Positions 42,538 through 51,930 of a stretch of 64,000 bases of DNA are shown one piece after another. Numbering within the stretch: the stretch's first letter is position 1; each line of letters begins with the position of its first letter. The DNA lies in the NCBI RefSeq assembly GCF_030814135.1, contig NZ_JAUSUQ010000013.1, positions 1 to 64,000 on the forward strand. Reading direction: 5' to 3'. A program made the position numbers and the translations under genes. The stretch is from Caldalkalibacillus uzonensis (lineage in GTDB: Bacteria; Bacillota; Bacilli; Caldalkalibacillales; Caldalkalibacillaceae). The notes below the pieces were generated by a model. That model was given only the letters and a program-made list of their open reading frames with translations, was not told where the DNA came from and made no database searches.

Positions 42538-43707
42538 ATGTTAAAACAAGACATAAAAAGGGTGACGAGCCCTGTCAACGCACACGCCTTGCTCCCTCGC
42601 AAGCGTGAGATTGACCCGTGGGAGTCGTTGTTTCGCCGGTTGGAACAAGGGACCAACAGCCTGACCAGTGTGGAATTTACCGTGACCAATCTGTGCAACC
42701 TCCGTTGTGAACATTGTGCCGTGGGCGATGTGTTAACAATGAAAGAGGCTGAGGCACGCATTCCTGTGGATGTATTGCTCAAACGCCTGGATGAAGTGGA
42801 AACACTGGATACCCTCAGCATTACTGGCGGGGAACCTATGTATAATAAAGAAATGATTGTTGACTACATTGTACCCTTGCTTCGGTACGCCAAGGAAAGG
42901 GGAGCGCAAACCCAGATCAACTCCAACTTAACCCTGGACTTGGAACGCTATGAGGCTATCTTACCTTATTTAGATGTACTGCATATTTCTTACAACTACC
43001 GCCATGCGAAAGACTTTTACCAGATTGCCTATGTCCATCACACACACCAGGTTTCTTTGGCCCAAGCGGAAAAAACCTTTCAGCGGTTAGTGGATAACAC
43101 CAAAACACTGGCAAAGAAAGGAGTGTTTGTCTCAGCAGAATCGTTGTTAACCCCCTTTACTCGGGATAAAATCGGACAAATTCATCATCTGATCAAAGAG
43201 ATGGGCTGCCAGCGCCACGAAGTACATCCTTTGTACCCCAGCGACTTTGCCCGGGACATGAAGGTGCTTAACTTGGATGAATTAAGAGAGACCTATCACA
43301 GGCTGTTGGATGAACGTGATCCGGACCTGTGGATCTTGTTTGGCACCCTGCCCTTCTATGCTTGCAGTCGAAACGAAGCGGATCTGGCCTTGATTAAACG
43401 CATTTACAGCACACCCAATACAACGGTACGCAATGACCCCGATGGACACAACCGCTTAAACTGTAATATTTTTACCGGGGAAGTGACCGTGACAGACTTT
43501 GGGGATGTCGGTCCACTTGGTCATGTGGAAGAGGACTCCTTTGCTTCCTGTTTTGCACGCTGGCAAGAGCATCCAGCCTTCCAGCCGATCAAATGCTGCT
43601 GTCCCCAAGCCCAGTGCAACGGTCCTAATCTTTTGGTTGCCCACACCTATTACCAAAGGGTTGACTTCCGCCACCGGCGCGGCATAAACCTGGCAGACTC
43701 TATTTGA
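42538..43707 (+). CDS. yfkAB: Radical SAM protein YfkAB
   Basis: A 389-residue radical SAM enzyme behind AAGGAGG. The cluster cysteines are C53-x3-C57-x2-C60 in L-C-N-L-R-C-E-H-C, followed by I-T-G-G-E-P. A second Cys-rich region lies at the C-terminus (K-C-C-C-P-Q-A-Q-C-N-G), consistent with an auxiliary cluster. The V-L-H-I-S-Y-N-Y-R-H-A and C-terminal A-Q-C-N-G-P-N-L-L-V features match Bacillus YfkAB. The reaction is unknown. It is divergent from the thi operon and stands alone. Confidence 0.88.
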   Translation: MLKQDIKRVTSPVNAHALLPRKREIDPWESLFRRLEQGTNSLTSVEFTVTNLCNLRCEHCAVGDVLTMKEAEARIPVDVLLKRLDEVETLDTLSITGGEPMYNKEMIVDYIVPLLRYAKERGAQTQINSNLTLDLERYEAILPYLDVLHISYNYRHAKDFYQIAYVHHTHQVSLAQAEKTFQRLVDNTKTLAKKGVFVSAESLLTPFTRDKIGQIHHLIKEMGCQRHEVHPLYPSDFARDMKVLNLDELRETYHRLLDERDPDLWILFGTLPFYACSRNEADLALIKRIYSTPNTTVRNDPDGHNRLNCNIFTGEVTVTDFGDVGPLGHVEEDSFASCFARWQEHPAFQPIKCCCPQAQCNGPNLLVAHTYYQRVDFRHRRGINLADSI

Positions 43708-43803
43708 GTAATGACTGAAAAACACTTGGCACTTCTGGTTTCTGTGCATGCTATAATATACATAGAAATTAAAGAAGTGAAAATATATAGTAACTGGAGT
43801 TGA

Positions 43804-44670
43804 ATGATGAAACGCTTGGTAGACTACCTGGTTTTAACTGTTGGTTCTGTTATTGTCGCCGCAGGACTGGAATTGATTTTGGCACCCAATGAGCTGGTGG
43901 ATGGGGGGATTACAGCCATTGCCATCATGGTGAATCACATTGGTGATATCCCCATCTGGCTCACATTTATCATGCTTAATATTCCGACACTGATCGTGGC
44001 TGCCAGATATATGGGTCAACGCTTTGTCTACCGGACCCTGTACGCCAACCTGATTACCGGTATTGGCTTATACTGGATGGCTCCGCTTCCCGCCATTACC
44101 TCCTCTGAAGTCCTCATTGTGCTGTATGGCGGCCTGCTGCTTGGCGTTGGCATCGGTTTGGTGGTTAAAGCGGGCGGTGCCATTGACGGCACTGAGATGA
44201 TCGCCATCTGGCTGAACAAGCGTTACCATATCCCCATCAGCACCTTCTTGTTAGGCATTAATGCTATCATTTTATCGGCGGCTGCCTTTGTATTTACCAT
44301 TGAAAAGGCGATGTTCTCAATTGCTGTGTTCTACATTGTCTCCAAAATGATTGACTTTGTGCTGGATGGCCTGAATCAGGGCAAGTCAGTGATGATTATC
44401 TCCGAGAAACCGGATGAAGTGGCCCAAGCCATTATGGACGAATTTGAAATTGGAGTCACCTACTTGTACGGTGAGGGGGGATACACTGGTGATCAACGGA
44501 AAATTGTATACTGCATCACCAACCGCTTTTTGTATCCCAAACTGAAAGAGCTGGTCTTAGCTATTGATGCCAGTGCGGTGATAGAGGCCTCCTACGTGGC
44601 TGAAACCACAGGCGTTAAACAGCCGGTTCCTTTTTCTTTTGACCGCTGGAATCGTGAGGACACGAAGTAA
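43804..44670 (+). CDS. YitT-family membrane protein (DUF161 + DUF2179)
   Basis: A 288-residue protein with five hydrophobic helices (about 1-190) and a soluble C-terminal DUF2179 domain (~205-285). Signatures: L-I-L-A-P-N-E-L-V-D-G-G-I-T-A-I, A-G-G-A-I-D-G-T-E-M-I-A, and G-V-T-Y-L-Y-G-E-G-G-Y-T-G. Bacillus has several paralogues (YitT, YqfU, YvjA and others); role unknown. Tandem ATG codons (43804, 43807) follow GGAG. Confidence 0.85.
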   Translation: MMKRLVDYLVLTVGSVIVAAGLELILAPNELVDGGITAIAIMVNHIGDIPIWLTFIMLNIPTLIVAARYMGQRFVYRTLYANLITGIGLYWMAPLPAITSSEVLIVLYGGLLLGVGIGLVVKAGGAIDGTEMIAIWLNKRYHIPISTFLLGINAIILSAAAFVFTIEKAMFSIAVFYIVSKMIDFVLDGLNQGKSVMIISEKPDEVAQAIMDEFEIGVTYLYGEGGYTGDQRKIVYCITNRFLYPKLKELVLAIDASAVIEASYVAETTGVKQPVPFSFDRWNREDTK

Positions 44671-44675
44671 ATGTT

Positions 44676-44713
44676 AAAGGGCTTGCTCCATCATTGTGTG
44701 GAGCAAGCCCTTT
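44676..44713. terminator. Bidirectional terminator between YitT-family gene and htpX
   Basis: Fifteen-base arms AAAGGGCTTGCTCCA (44676-44690) and TGGAGCAAGCCCTTT (44699-44713), followed by AATTTTA. Confidence 0.85.
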
Positions 44714-44717
44714 AATT

Positions 44718-45608
44718 TTATCTGGCTTCTAAACGGCGGATACGCTCATCTAAGTCAGGGTGGGAAGCAAACAGCTTGGACAAGCTTTGCTTATTGTTAA
44801 TTTTAAGGGTTTGCAACGCTTGCTGGCTGTCATCCACCCGGTTCACATACGCCTTTAATGAAGAGAGAGCATGAATCATTTTGTCCTTTCCTGCCAGATC
44901 AGCCCCACCACGGTCAGCATGGAATTCACGGTAACGGGAGTAAGCCATCACCACGATGCTGCCTAAGATGGAGAATAAAAGCTGGAAAACAATGATGGCA
45001 ATAAAATGGACAACGGGTTGCAAGTCTTCTCTGACAAAGCGAGATGCAGCAAAGGCAATAACCCGTGCCAGGAAGACCACAAAGGTGTTGATGACCCCTT
45101 GCAAGAGTGTCATAGTGACCATATCGCCATTGGCGATGTGAGCCACTTCATGGGCCAGTACTCCTTCTACTGCATCGTCATCCATCGTGTCTAAGAGTCC
45201 CGTAGAAACGGCAACAAGTGACCGTTTTTTGGTCGGACCTGTGGCAAAAGCATTCACCTCAGGAGATTGATAGATACCTACTTCCGGCATGTGAGTTAAG
45301 CCTGCTGCTCTGGACAGGCGGTGCACTTTCTCTACGATCATACGCTCCCGGGGAGAAAGAGGCCCGTCTGGATCCAACACGTGCACGCCCATCATTTTCT
45401 TGGCCATCCAGCGGGACATGGCCAATGACATAAACGCACCTGTAAAACCAACAATAGCACTAAAAATAAGCAAAGACAGAAGATTAATGCCATCGCCAGT
45501 TAGATACCATTCAAAGCCTGTTAAGGTCGTAATAAGAGATAGAACAATACCGATCGTAAGCAAAATCATAATGTTGGTCAAGATGAAGAAGAAAATCCGT
45601 CGAGCCAT
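44718..45608 (-). CDS. htpX: HtpX zinc metalloprotease
   Basis: The ATG at 45608 follows AGGAGG, giving 296 residues. Membrane helices near 5-30 and 40-62 precede the zinc motif H153-E-V-A-H157; the third ligand is the Glu of R-Y-R-E-F-H-A-D. Another helix pair lies after the active site. M48B proteases remove misfolded membrane proteins in quality control. [10 protein letters not shown] before the active site is typical. Single gene, and in Bacillus often repressed by Rok and YkrK; no such gene is nearby. Confidence 0.93.
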   Translation of the reverse strand: MARRIFFFILTNIMILLTIGIVLSLITTLTGFEWYLTGDGINLLSLLIFSAIVGFTGAFMSLAMSRWMAKKMMGVHVLDPDGPLSPRERMIVEKVHRLSRAAGLTHMPEVGIYQSPEVNAFATGPTKKRSLVAVSTGLLDTMDDDAVEGVLAHEVAHIANGDMVTMTLLQGVINTFVVFLARVIAFAASRFVREDLQPVVHFIAIIVFQLLFSILGSIVVMAYSRYREFHADRGGADLAGKDKMIHALSSLKAYVNRVDDSQQALQTLKINNKQSLSKLFASHPDLDERIRRLEAR

Positions 45609-45722
45609 TCTCATCCTCCTATCCCGTATAAAATTTCCTACTGATTTTCCTACTTCATTATACCCTGTTTATGAACAGGCGAAATCCTGATCAAACTGAA
45701 GTTCACAGATTTGTCACTTTTC

Positions 45723-46490
45723 TTACTTCAGGGGAAAGCCCCGCTTTTCCAAAAATGATTTCATATGGGTGCGGGAGGGGGTAGAGAGCGTTTTGACCAT
45801 CATATCCGACCAAGTATCTTGGCGTTTGCCTTTTGTCCTTTGAATATAGTATTGTTTTACCTCTTGATCATACTGTTTCAAGTCTTCAGCGACTGTATGG
45901 ATATCCGGATAGCCATTCTCAAAATAGACGCAAGATTGGGGAAGCCGGGGCTTTTGCTCCGGATCTTGTGCTGGATATCCTAAACACATGCCAAAAACAG
46001 GATACACTTTTTCCGGCAACTGTAATAACTGAGCAACTTTATCTGGATTGTTGCGGATGCCTCCAATGTACACAACACCCAGCCCATGCGCCTCGGCCGC
46101 AACCGCTGCATTTTGAGCTGCCAGTGCCGCATCCACTGTGGCCACAATAAATTTCTCTGTTGTTTCTAGCGTTTCCGTCACATCCACACCCTTAGACTTG
46201 GTCACATAATTTAACCGGTACAGATCAGCACAAAACACCAGAAAATGAGCACATGTTTCCACATAAGTTTGATTGCCAGCATACTCTGCCAGCTTGCGCT
46301 TCAAATCCTGGTCGGTTACGCCAATGATAGAGTATGCTTGGACATGACTGGATGTGGAGGCCATTTGTGCACAGTGGATAATGCGCTCAATGGTCTCACT
46401 TGGGATCTGATCAGTGGTAAACTTGCGAATGGAACGGTGCCCCTGTAGCAACTGCACAACCTGCTTAGCCTGGTTCGGAATATTTGTCAT
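45723..46490 (-). CDS. NADPH-dependent flavin/nitroreductase (NfrA/YcnD type)
   Basis: The ATG at 46490 follows GAGGTG, giving 255 residues. The FMN-binding start H-R-S-I-R-K-F-T, the S-T-S-S-H-V-Q-A-Y motif, the A-E-A-H-G-L-G-V-V-Y-I-G-G-I-R block, and the C-terminal K-R-G-F match oxygen-insensitive NADPH reductases such as NfrA1 and YcnD. They reduce FMN, nitro compounds or quinones. It follows a hypothetical gene by ten bases and is probably co-transcribed with it. Confidence 0.85.
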   Translation of the reverse strand: MTNIPNQAKQVVQLLQGHRSIRKFTTDQIPSETIERIIHCAQMASTSSHVQAYSIIGVTDQDLKRKLAEYAGNQTYVETCAHFLVFCADLYRLNYVTKSKGVDVTETLETTEKFIVATVDAALAAQNAAVAAEAHGLGVVYIGGIRNNPDKVAQLLQLPEKVYPVFGMCLGYPAQDPEQKPRLPQSCVYFENGYPDIHTVAEDLKQYDQEVKQYYIQRTKGKRQDTWSDMMVKTLSTPSRTHMKSFLEKRGFPLK

Positions 46491-46500
46491 GATACTCACC

Positions 46501-47085
46501 TCATCTCTTTGCTCTCTTGGTCTGATCCGGTTGTTTAGAAGTTGGGCGGTGTTTTAATAAGACTTTACGGTCCTCCAGTAAAAAGTGAACAACCACTTCA
46601 CTCTCTTCTTGATTACCCGTTTCCCTGTGTTGATAAACACGCTGATATAATTCTTCTAGACTGACGAGTGTATCATCAGCCACATAAAAATGGTACTGCT
46701 TTTTTCCGGCTGGGGTCAATGTTTCATGACCAACAATTCCCTGGATGACCAATATTTTTTGATGATGTTGAGACCAAAGGACATAACAAAGGCTTTCCAG
46801 AAGCCGTCTAGTAAGCATAGGCAATTTGTCCGCAAGAATGCTTTGCCCGGAACCAAATCCAAGTCTCTCTTTTGTATATTCAGAACCGAAAATATACAGG
46901 CACATCAGGCCAGTATGCCGATTTTGCGGACGGGTGATATATTGCTGAACCGTTCTGTTAATCACAGATTGGAGCCATTTCCGGCTTGCTTGGTGGTCAA
47001 TTCCAGATCTTCTTCTTTCTTGTAAAACCTGAGTATCATTGGGTTGTAAGCGCTCACATTCCAATGGTTGGTTAAAACACTCCAT
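46501..47085 (-). CDS. Hypothetical protein upstream of the nitroreductase
   Basis: The ATG at 47085 follows AAAAGGAGG, giving 194 residues. It is soluble and basic. The N-terminal helix-rich part is Arg/Gln-rich; the middle has Y-I-F-G-S-E-Y-T-K-E-R-L-G-F-G; a beta-like stretch follows (K-I-L-V-I-Q-G-I-V-G-H-E). I do not recognise the family. Ten bases separate it from the nitroreductase. Confidence 0.6.
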   Translation of the reverse strand: MECFNQPLECERLQPNDTQVLQERRRSGIDHQASRKWLQSVINRTVQQYITRPQNRHTGLMCLYIFGSEYTKERLGFGSGQSILADKLPMLTRRLLESLCYVLWSQHHQKILVIQGIVGHETLTPAGKKQYHFYVADDTLVSLEELYQRVYQHRETGNQEESEVVVHFLLEDRKVLLKHRPTSKQPDQTKRAKR

Positions 47086-47278
47086 TCTCCCTGCCCTCCT
47101 TTTACCCATCTGGACCTGTCAACTATTCTGGATTAATATCTATTTTAGCTCATTTTTAATTAAAATAGGCTTTCATTTGTGACAAATCCTTAACTTATAT
47201 AAGAATGGATTTCATTTCTATAGCCTTAACAAATAGAGAGCATGTATACTACAATAAAATACATAGGAGTGAAGAAAA

Positions 47279-47596
47279 ATGGCTTTCCAATTTAAACTGA
47301 ACGAGCGTCTAGGCATCCACATCCCTATCCTTGAACGGGACTGGGACGACTATTCACTTGCCGAACAAGCACAAATACTAAAGCAATGGGAACATTACCG
47401 CTCCGATATACCTGGCCGGATTAAAGAACTGGAACGCTTGATCGAGCGAAAACAAGAAGCGTTAAACGAGGAAGCGGATTTTGAATGTTCCTGCCGCCTG
47501 AACGACGAGATTGCTGAACTGGCCAGCATTATTAATGATCTTAATATCTGGTTCCGCATTCAGGAAGAAACGCAAACTGAAAAAGCACATCAATAA
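47279..47596 (+). CDS. Hypothetical protein with coiled-coil centre
   Basis: A 105-residue soluble protein behind GGAGTG. Residues ~40-90 form charged heptad-like helices (I-K-E-L-E-R-L-I-E-R-K-Q-E-A-L, then L-N-D-E-I-A-E-L-A-S-I-I-N-D-L). One C-x-C (E-C-S-C-R) sits between the two helices. I do not recognise the family. It lies alone between two minus-strand genes. Confidence 0.6.
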   Translation: MAFQFKLNERLGIHIPILERDWDDYSLAEQAQILKQWEHYRSDIPGRIKELERLIERKQEALNEEADFECSCRLNDEIAELASIINDLNIWFRIQEETQTEKAHQ

Positions 47597-47629
47597 ATAT
47601 TCACCGGCTTATCAGTATTAATCTATGCT

Positions 47630-48160
47630 TTAGCTTTTAGTGGGCAGATGAAATGTGCGGCTTAATTCGGGCACCTGTTGGTAATGATGATCGTAGTAGG
47701 TGAACGCCAGCCGCTTCACCCCACGATCTCCGTCTATATCCAGCAGGATAAAAGTGGGTTTGGAGAACCCCCGTGGCACTTTAAAACTGCCGGGATTAAC
47801 ATATATAATCCCGTCTTCTTCAAAGCACACCGGTTTATGCGTATGTCCAAACAACACAATCTGGGCTTCTGCCTCTTGAGCCCGGTATTTCAGTTGAAGC
47901 AGAGAATAATGCACCTGATATGTATGCCCGTGAGTGATCAAAAAACGAATTCCCTGCCAGTCCAACACTTGATCAAAAGGAACATCGGCATGAAAATCAT
48001 TGTTCCCTTTGACCAGGATCATTTTATTAAAAGGAAACAAATTCTCATCCACACAAAAATCCCCGCAGTGAAACGCCTGGTCAAAGGAAAAAAGTGAAGC
48101 GACCCGCGCTACTTCTTCAGTTAACCCATGGGTATCACTGATGATCAATGCTTTGGTCAC
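47630..48160 (-). CDS. ysnB: YsnB/MJ0936-type metallophosphoesterase
   Basis: A 176-residue calcineurin-fold protein with all metal-site blocks: S-D-T-H-G (8-12), H-C-G-D-F, K-G-N-N-D, T-H-G-H-T, and F-G-H-T-H-K-P. V-N-P-G-S closes the site. It hydrolyses phosphodiesters in vitro in relatives; the natural substrate is unknown. In B. subtilis it follows rdgB (ysnA), which is absent here. Encoded 18 bases from a DUF1128 gene, same strand. Confidence 0.87.
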   Translation of the reverse strand: MTKALIISDTHGLTEEVARVASLFSFDQAFHCGDFCVDENLFPFNKMILVKGNNDFHADVPFDQVLDWQGIRFLITHGHTYQVHYSLLQLKYRAQEAEAQIVLFGHTHKPVCFEEDGIIYVNPGSFKVPRGFSKPTFILLDIDGDRGVKRLAFTYYDHHYQQVPELSRTFHLPTKS

Positions 48161-48178
48161 CCTGCATCCTCCTGATGA

Positions 48179-48421
48179 TTATCTTTTTCTCATTTTCCCT
48201 AGTTCAGTCAGGATTGAATCAAGCTCACTCATGGTAAAATGATTTTTTTTGCGCATTAGTTCATAAAGGTCTAATAAGTCTTCATACTGGTCAGTGTCAA
48301 AACTTTTAGGATTGATCGCAGCAGTATTGACGACATTGACCTTTTTTTTAATCCACTCAATGATATATTCAATATTTTCACGTGAAGCTTCTTCCAACGC
48401 TTCCCTGGGCTTCCCTGTCAC
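48179..48421 (-). CDS. UPF0435/DUF1128 protein (YfkK-like)
   Basis: The sequence ending Y-E-D-L-L-D-L-Y-E-L-M then S-E-L-D-S-I-L-T-E-L-G-K-M-R matches Bacillus YfkK, a small soluble protein of unknown role. The GTG at 48421, seven bases after AAAGGATG, gives 80 residues; a TTG a few codons on has AGGG before it and would give a product nearer to YfkK in length, so the start is uncertain. It precedes ysnB. Confidence 0.72.
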   Translation of the reverse strand: MTGKPREALEEASRENIEYIIEWIKKKVNVVNTAAINPKSFDTDQYEDLLDLYELMRKKNHFTMSELDSILTELGKMRKR

Positions 48422-48472
48422 ATTATAACATCCTTTCTCTGTCACACAGCCTATTTTCTCTAGTATAACAGA

Positions 48473-49306
48473 TCAGGATCCATTACGAAAGCGATGGATA
48501 AAGGATTGGAGACGCTCTGTCTGCGGATTTTCCAGCACTTGTTTAGGTGGCCCTTGCTCAACAATGTAGCCTTGATCCATAAACACTACACGGTCAGCTA
48601 CATCATAAGCAAAATCCATCTCATGGGTAATCAGCATCATGGCCATGTTACCTTCTCTGGCTAAATCTTTAATCACCGCCAATACTTCCCCCACTAATTC
48701 CGGATCCAGAGCCGAAGTTACTTCATCAAACAACATCACTTTGGGTCTCATTACCACTGCTCTGGCAATGGCCACCCTTTGCTGCTGCCCGCCAGACAGC
48801 TGGCTGGGATAAGCATCAAGTTTATCTCCCAGCCCTACCCTTTCCAACATTTCTGTTGCCCGTTTAATCGCTTGGTCCTTTGGAACACCCTGAACATGGA
48901 TAGGCGCTTCGGTACAGTTACGCAGAATGGTCATATGGGGGAACAGATTATACTGCTGAAAAACCATGCCAATGTTGGCACGGACCCGTCTCAAATGTTT
49001 TTGATCGGCAGGAACCAGCTTGCCGTTCACTTCCTTATGCCACAACGGTTCGCCATTGACTTCAATCACCCCGGAAGTGGGTTTCTCCAAGGTCATTAAC
49101 ATACGGGCCACGGTCGTTTTGCCAGAACCGCTGGGCCCGATCAAAGCCACTTTTTCCCCCGGAGCTATATCCATATCAATCTGTTTAAGCACTTCCAAGT
49201 CACCAAAAGATTTACTTACATTCTTGTAGCGGACGATCGGTTCCGGAGTTCCCACCGCAGAAACTTCCATAAGCTGGTGATTCTCCGCTGTAGTTGCAGA
49301 ACTCAT
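48473..49306 (-). CDS. ehuA: Ectoine/hydroxyectoine ABC transporter, ATP-binding protein
   Basis: A 277-residue polar-amino-acid-type ATPase with complete motifs: Walker A G-P-S-G-S-G-K-T-T, signature L-S-G-G-Q-Q-Q-R, Walker B V-M-L-F-D-E-V-T, H-loop I-T-H-E. The longer N-terminus and the segment between Walker A and Q-loop (V-N-G-K-L-V-P-A-D) suit EhuA. Its start overlaps ehuD by four bases. It powers compatible-solute uptake with EhuB, C and D. Confidence 0.85.
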   Translation of the reverse strand: MSSATTAENHQLMEVSAVGTPEPIVRYKNVSKSFGDLEVLKQIDMDIAPGEKVALIGPSGSGKTTVARMLMTLEKPTSGVIEVNGEPLWHKEVNGKLVPADQKHLRRVRANIGMVFQQYNLFPHMTILRNCTEAPIHVQGVPKDQAIKRATEMLERVGLGDKLDAYPSQLSGGQQQRVAIARAVVMRPKVMLFDEVTSALDPELVGEVLAVIKDLAREGNMAMMLITHEMDFAYDVADRVVFMDQGYIVEQGPPKQVLENPQTERLQSFIHRFRNGS

Positions 49307-50022
49307 AATGTCACTTCCTCTCTTGTTACTTTTTTATTCCCACTGGCATAGCGGTTTTTCATCTTCTGCTCCAGCCGTCTGACCAAAAGGGCAGAGGGAT
49401 AGCTCAACAGAAGGAATAGCAAACCTACAATGGTGATCGGTTCAATATAGCGGAAAGATTGTGAACCGATAATAAGGGATACCTGTAACATTTCTACTAC
49501 GGTAATCGCCGCTAATAAAGGTGTCTCTTTAAACATAACGATTAAGTAGTTGCCAAACATGGGCAATACTGGCGGAATAGCCTGGGGCAGGATGACCTTG
49601 GTCCAAGTTTGAACCTTGGAGAAATTAAGGGCCGTACTGGCTTCCCATTGCCCTTTTGGAATTGATTCAATCCCGCTGCGGTATATTTCAGACAAATACG
49701 TACTGTAGTGCACACCCAAGCCGATAACACCCGCCGTAAACGCATCAAGGGTGACACCGATATACGGGATTTGGGGAAAGGCCATATACAGGAAAAACAA
49801 CTGAACCAAAAGCGGGGTGCTGCGAATGAACTCAACAATTCCGGCAACAGTCCAAGCCAAAGGTTTAAATGTTGACCGGCGCGCCAAGGCCCAAGCCAGT
49901 CCCAGAATTAAGGCCAGCATAAATCCCAAAACGGTGGCCGACAGTGTCACCCACATCGCTTGGAAAATAATAGGGAAGACAGCCACTGCATACTCCCAAT
50001 TCCAAATCACTGATGATGTCAT
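49303..50022 (-). CDS. ehuD: Ectoine/hydroxyectoine ABC transporter, permease EhuD
   Basis: A 239-residue permease of the His/Glu/Gln family with five or six helices. It has the coupling E-A-S-T-A-L-N-F near residue 150 and the P-Q-A-I-P-P-V-L-P motif. The N-terminal E-F-I-R-S-T-P-L-L-V-Q-L-F block is typical. It overlaps ehuC and ehuA by four bases each, so the operon is tightly coupled. Confidence 0.85.
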   Translation of the reverse strand: MTSSVIWNWEYAVAVFPIIFQAMWVTLSATVLGFMLALILGLAWALARRSTFKPLAWTVAGIVEFIRSTPLLVQLFFLYMAFPQIPYIGVTLDAFTAGVIGLGVHYSTYLSEIYRSGIESIPKGQWEASTALNFSKVQTWTKVILPQAIPPVLPMFGNYLIVMFKETPLLAAITVVEMLQVSLIIGSQSFRYIEPITIVGLLFLLLSYPSALLVRRLEQKMKNRYASGNKKVTREEVTL

Positions 50023-50717
50023 CGGCTATACCCTCCAAGAGAGGCACGCCGCTCCAGCCAACGGGCAGTTAAGATCAGCGGCAAAGCCAGGATAAAATAG
50101 ATCACGAGAAGCAATAAATACATTTCATACTGGGTTCCTGCCCCACTGGGGATCAAAATCTGTTTAACCATATAGGTAACATCGTTAACCCCAATTAAAA
50201 CAACCAATGCGGTCCCCTTTAACAGCTCAATGGAGATGTTGCCGAATCCCGGCAGCATAATTTTAATCGCTTGCGGCAAAATAACCCGGCGCATGCGTTG
50301 CCAATAGGTCATATTCAGCGCAATGGCAGCTTCCGTTTGTTCCTTGGGAATGGCCAAAACAGAACTGCGCACAATTTCAGAAGCATAGGCTCCATAATTC
50401 ATAGCCAAGGCCATTACTCCGACCATTAAAGCCGGCAGCTCCAGACCAAAAAACGGTAAAACATAAAAGAACCAGAATAATTGAACCAGCAGGGATGTCC
50501 CGCGGAAAAATTCCACATAAGTGATAGTTATGCCCCTGACGATTCCATATTTGGACAGACGTCCAAAACCAGCGACAAAAGCAATAATAAAGGCGAAAAT
50601 AGCAGAATATACTAACAGTTGAACCGTCACACTTACACCTTGTAGTAACAATATCCATGCATCTGTTGAAAGAATGGCAATCACATCCTGTTCTAGTTTA
50701 TGGTTAAAACAGGGCAT
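50019..50717 (-). CDS. ehuC: Ectoine/hydroxyectoine ABC transporter, permease EhuC
   Basis: A permease of the same family, about 232 residues from an ATG at 50717. The R-G-T-S-L-L-V-Q-L-F-W block, E-A-A-I-A-L-N-M coupling helix and P-Q-A-I-K-I-M-L-P motif are present. The ribosome site is weak at every candidate start (50759, 50717, and a GTG at 50684), so the true N-terminus is uncertain. It follows ehuB by some 30 bases. Confidence 0.82.
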   Translation of the reverse strand: MPCFNHKLEQDVIAILSTDAWILLLQGVSVTVQLLVYSAIFAFIIAFVAGFGRLSKYGIVRGITITYVEFFRGTSLLVQLFWFFYVLPFFGLELPALMVGVMALAMNYGAYASEIVRSSVLAIPKEQTEAAIALNMTYWQRMRRVILPQAIKIMLPGFGNISIELLKGTALVVLIGVNDVTYMVKQILIPSGAGTQYEMYLLLLVIYFILALPLILTARWLERRASLGGYSR

Positions 50718-50746
50718 CCCCAGCCAGGATGCCCTTACCCTTTTCC

Positions 50747-51664
50747 TTACTTCCCACAAAGTTCAACTGTTGTCATATCTCCGGGGAGTTCATCTTCAGT
50801 AAAACCAAACTGTTCATAGATCTCTAATAACTCACCGGATTCTTTTAATTGGGCCAGCACCTCATTGTATGCTTCCACAAAGTCCTCGTCTCCTTTACGG
50901 AAAGCAGCAGATCCATACCCTCTGACACTTTCACCGTCAATCACCGGCTGTGTGAAATCTTCCACAATCTCAATGGAATGGTCACCGAATGTGTCCATCA
51001 CTTCACGCAAAGACGGGCCTGTCATGGTGACCGCATCGACACGGCCGGCTTTAAGGGCCTCAACTGCCGAAGGGTTGTCTTCAACATTTTGTATCTGGCT
51101 TTCGTCAATACCCATAGCCGTTAGGTATTGATGTTCAATCGCACCAGTCATAATACCCACAGTGACATCCGGGTTGGCTATGATATCTTCGTAGCTGGTC
51201 AAGTTATGCGGATTTCCAGCTTGAACAGCCAGTGCTTCCCCGATGCTGTATTCAGGTTCGGCAAACAACACTTCCTGGCACCGCTCAGGGGTGATATACA
51301 TGCCCGCTGTAATCACATCAAACCGTCCAGCCTGCAGCCCTGGGATTAAGGAACCAAATTGGGATAGGCTGCCATCTATCTCCTCAATGCCCAGTTCTTG
51401 AAACACACGGCGGGCAATTTCCACGTTTAATCCGGTCAGTTCTCCTGCTTCAGTCGCATAAGCATAAGGGCGTTCGTTGGCAAAACCGACTCGAATAACC
51501 CCTTCTTGCTGTGCTCGCTCCAATGTACTTAGTTCAGACCCTTCTCCACCTGAAGACTCATTGAGATCAACATCTGGTGCCTCAATATCTTCCGGATTAG
51601 CGCCACATGCCGTTATAACAGCAAGAACCAATATCAACATGCCTATTTTTAAGCAAGGTTTCAT
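50747..51664 (-). CDS. ehuB: Ectoine/hydroxyectoine-binding lipoprotein EhuB
   Basis: The ATG at 51664 gives 305 residues. A lipoprotein signal ends at C20 (V-I-T-A-C). The binding fold contains V-G-F-A-N-E-R-P-Y-A-Y, F-G-S-L-I-P-G-L-Q-A-G-R-F-D-V and I-T-P-E-R-C, which I associate specifically with EhuB rather than general amino-acid binders. The acidic linker after the lipidated cysteine suits an outward-facing protein in saline or alkaline media. First gene of ehuBCDA, behind a candidate promoter. Confidence 0.87.
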   Translation of the reverse strand: MKPCLKIGMLILVLAVITACGANPEDIEAPDVDLNESSGGEGSELSTLERAQQEGVIRVGFANERPYAYATEAGELTGLNVEIARRVFQELGIEEIDGSLSQFGSLIPGLQAGRFDVITAGMYITPERCQEVLFAEPEYSIGEALAVQAGNPHNLTSYEDIIANPDVTVGIMTGAIEHQYLTAMGIDESQIQNVEDNPSAVEALKAGRVDAVTMTGPSLREVMDTFGDHSIEIVEDFTQPVIDGESVRGYGSAAFRKGDEDFVEAYNEVLAQLKESGELLEIYEQFGFTEDELPGDMTTVELCGK

Positions 51665-51720
51665 TATGTATGTTTTCCCCCTCTGCTTTATTTTTTTGGC
51701 AATTTTAAGAATCATCATTA

Positions 51721-51750
51721 ATCATAACAGGAACACCTCTCCAGTCACAA
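51721..51750 (-). promoter_or_regulatory. Candidate ehuBCDA promoter
   Basis: On the minus strand TTGTGA (51745-51750) and TATGAT (51721-51726) are 18 bases apart, about 55 bases before the ehuB start. No operator was recognised. The rest of this 266-base gap holds nothing coding that I can see. Confidence 0.45.
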
Positions 51751-51930
51751 ACAGCCCATTTTCTTATATATCTTTCTTTGTCAGTCTCAGTTGTGGTGTG
51801 CTCCAATTAGATACCAAATTCATATAATCCGCCTTATTTCCTTTCATTTCCTCACAAATTCTCCTTAACCAATAGAGATAAAGTGTCTTTATGCCCCCTC
51901 TTGCCATATGATGGGGAAGGAGGGAAAACT

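Noticed and set aside
48424-48431. TATAAT as a promoter -10 for the DUF1128 gene
   Set aside because: No -35 at a proper distance, and it also lies between a ribosome-like site and GTG, so I used it only to flag start uncertainty.
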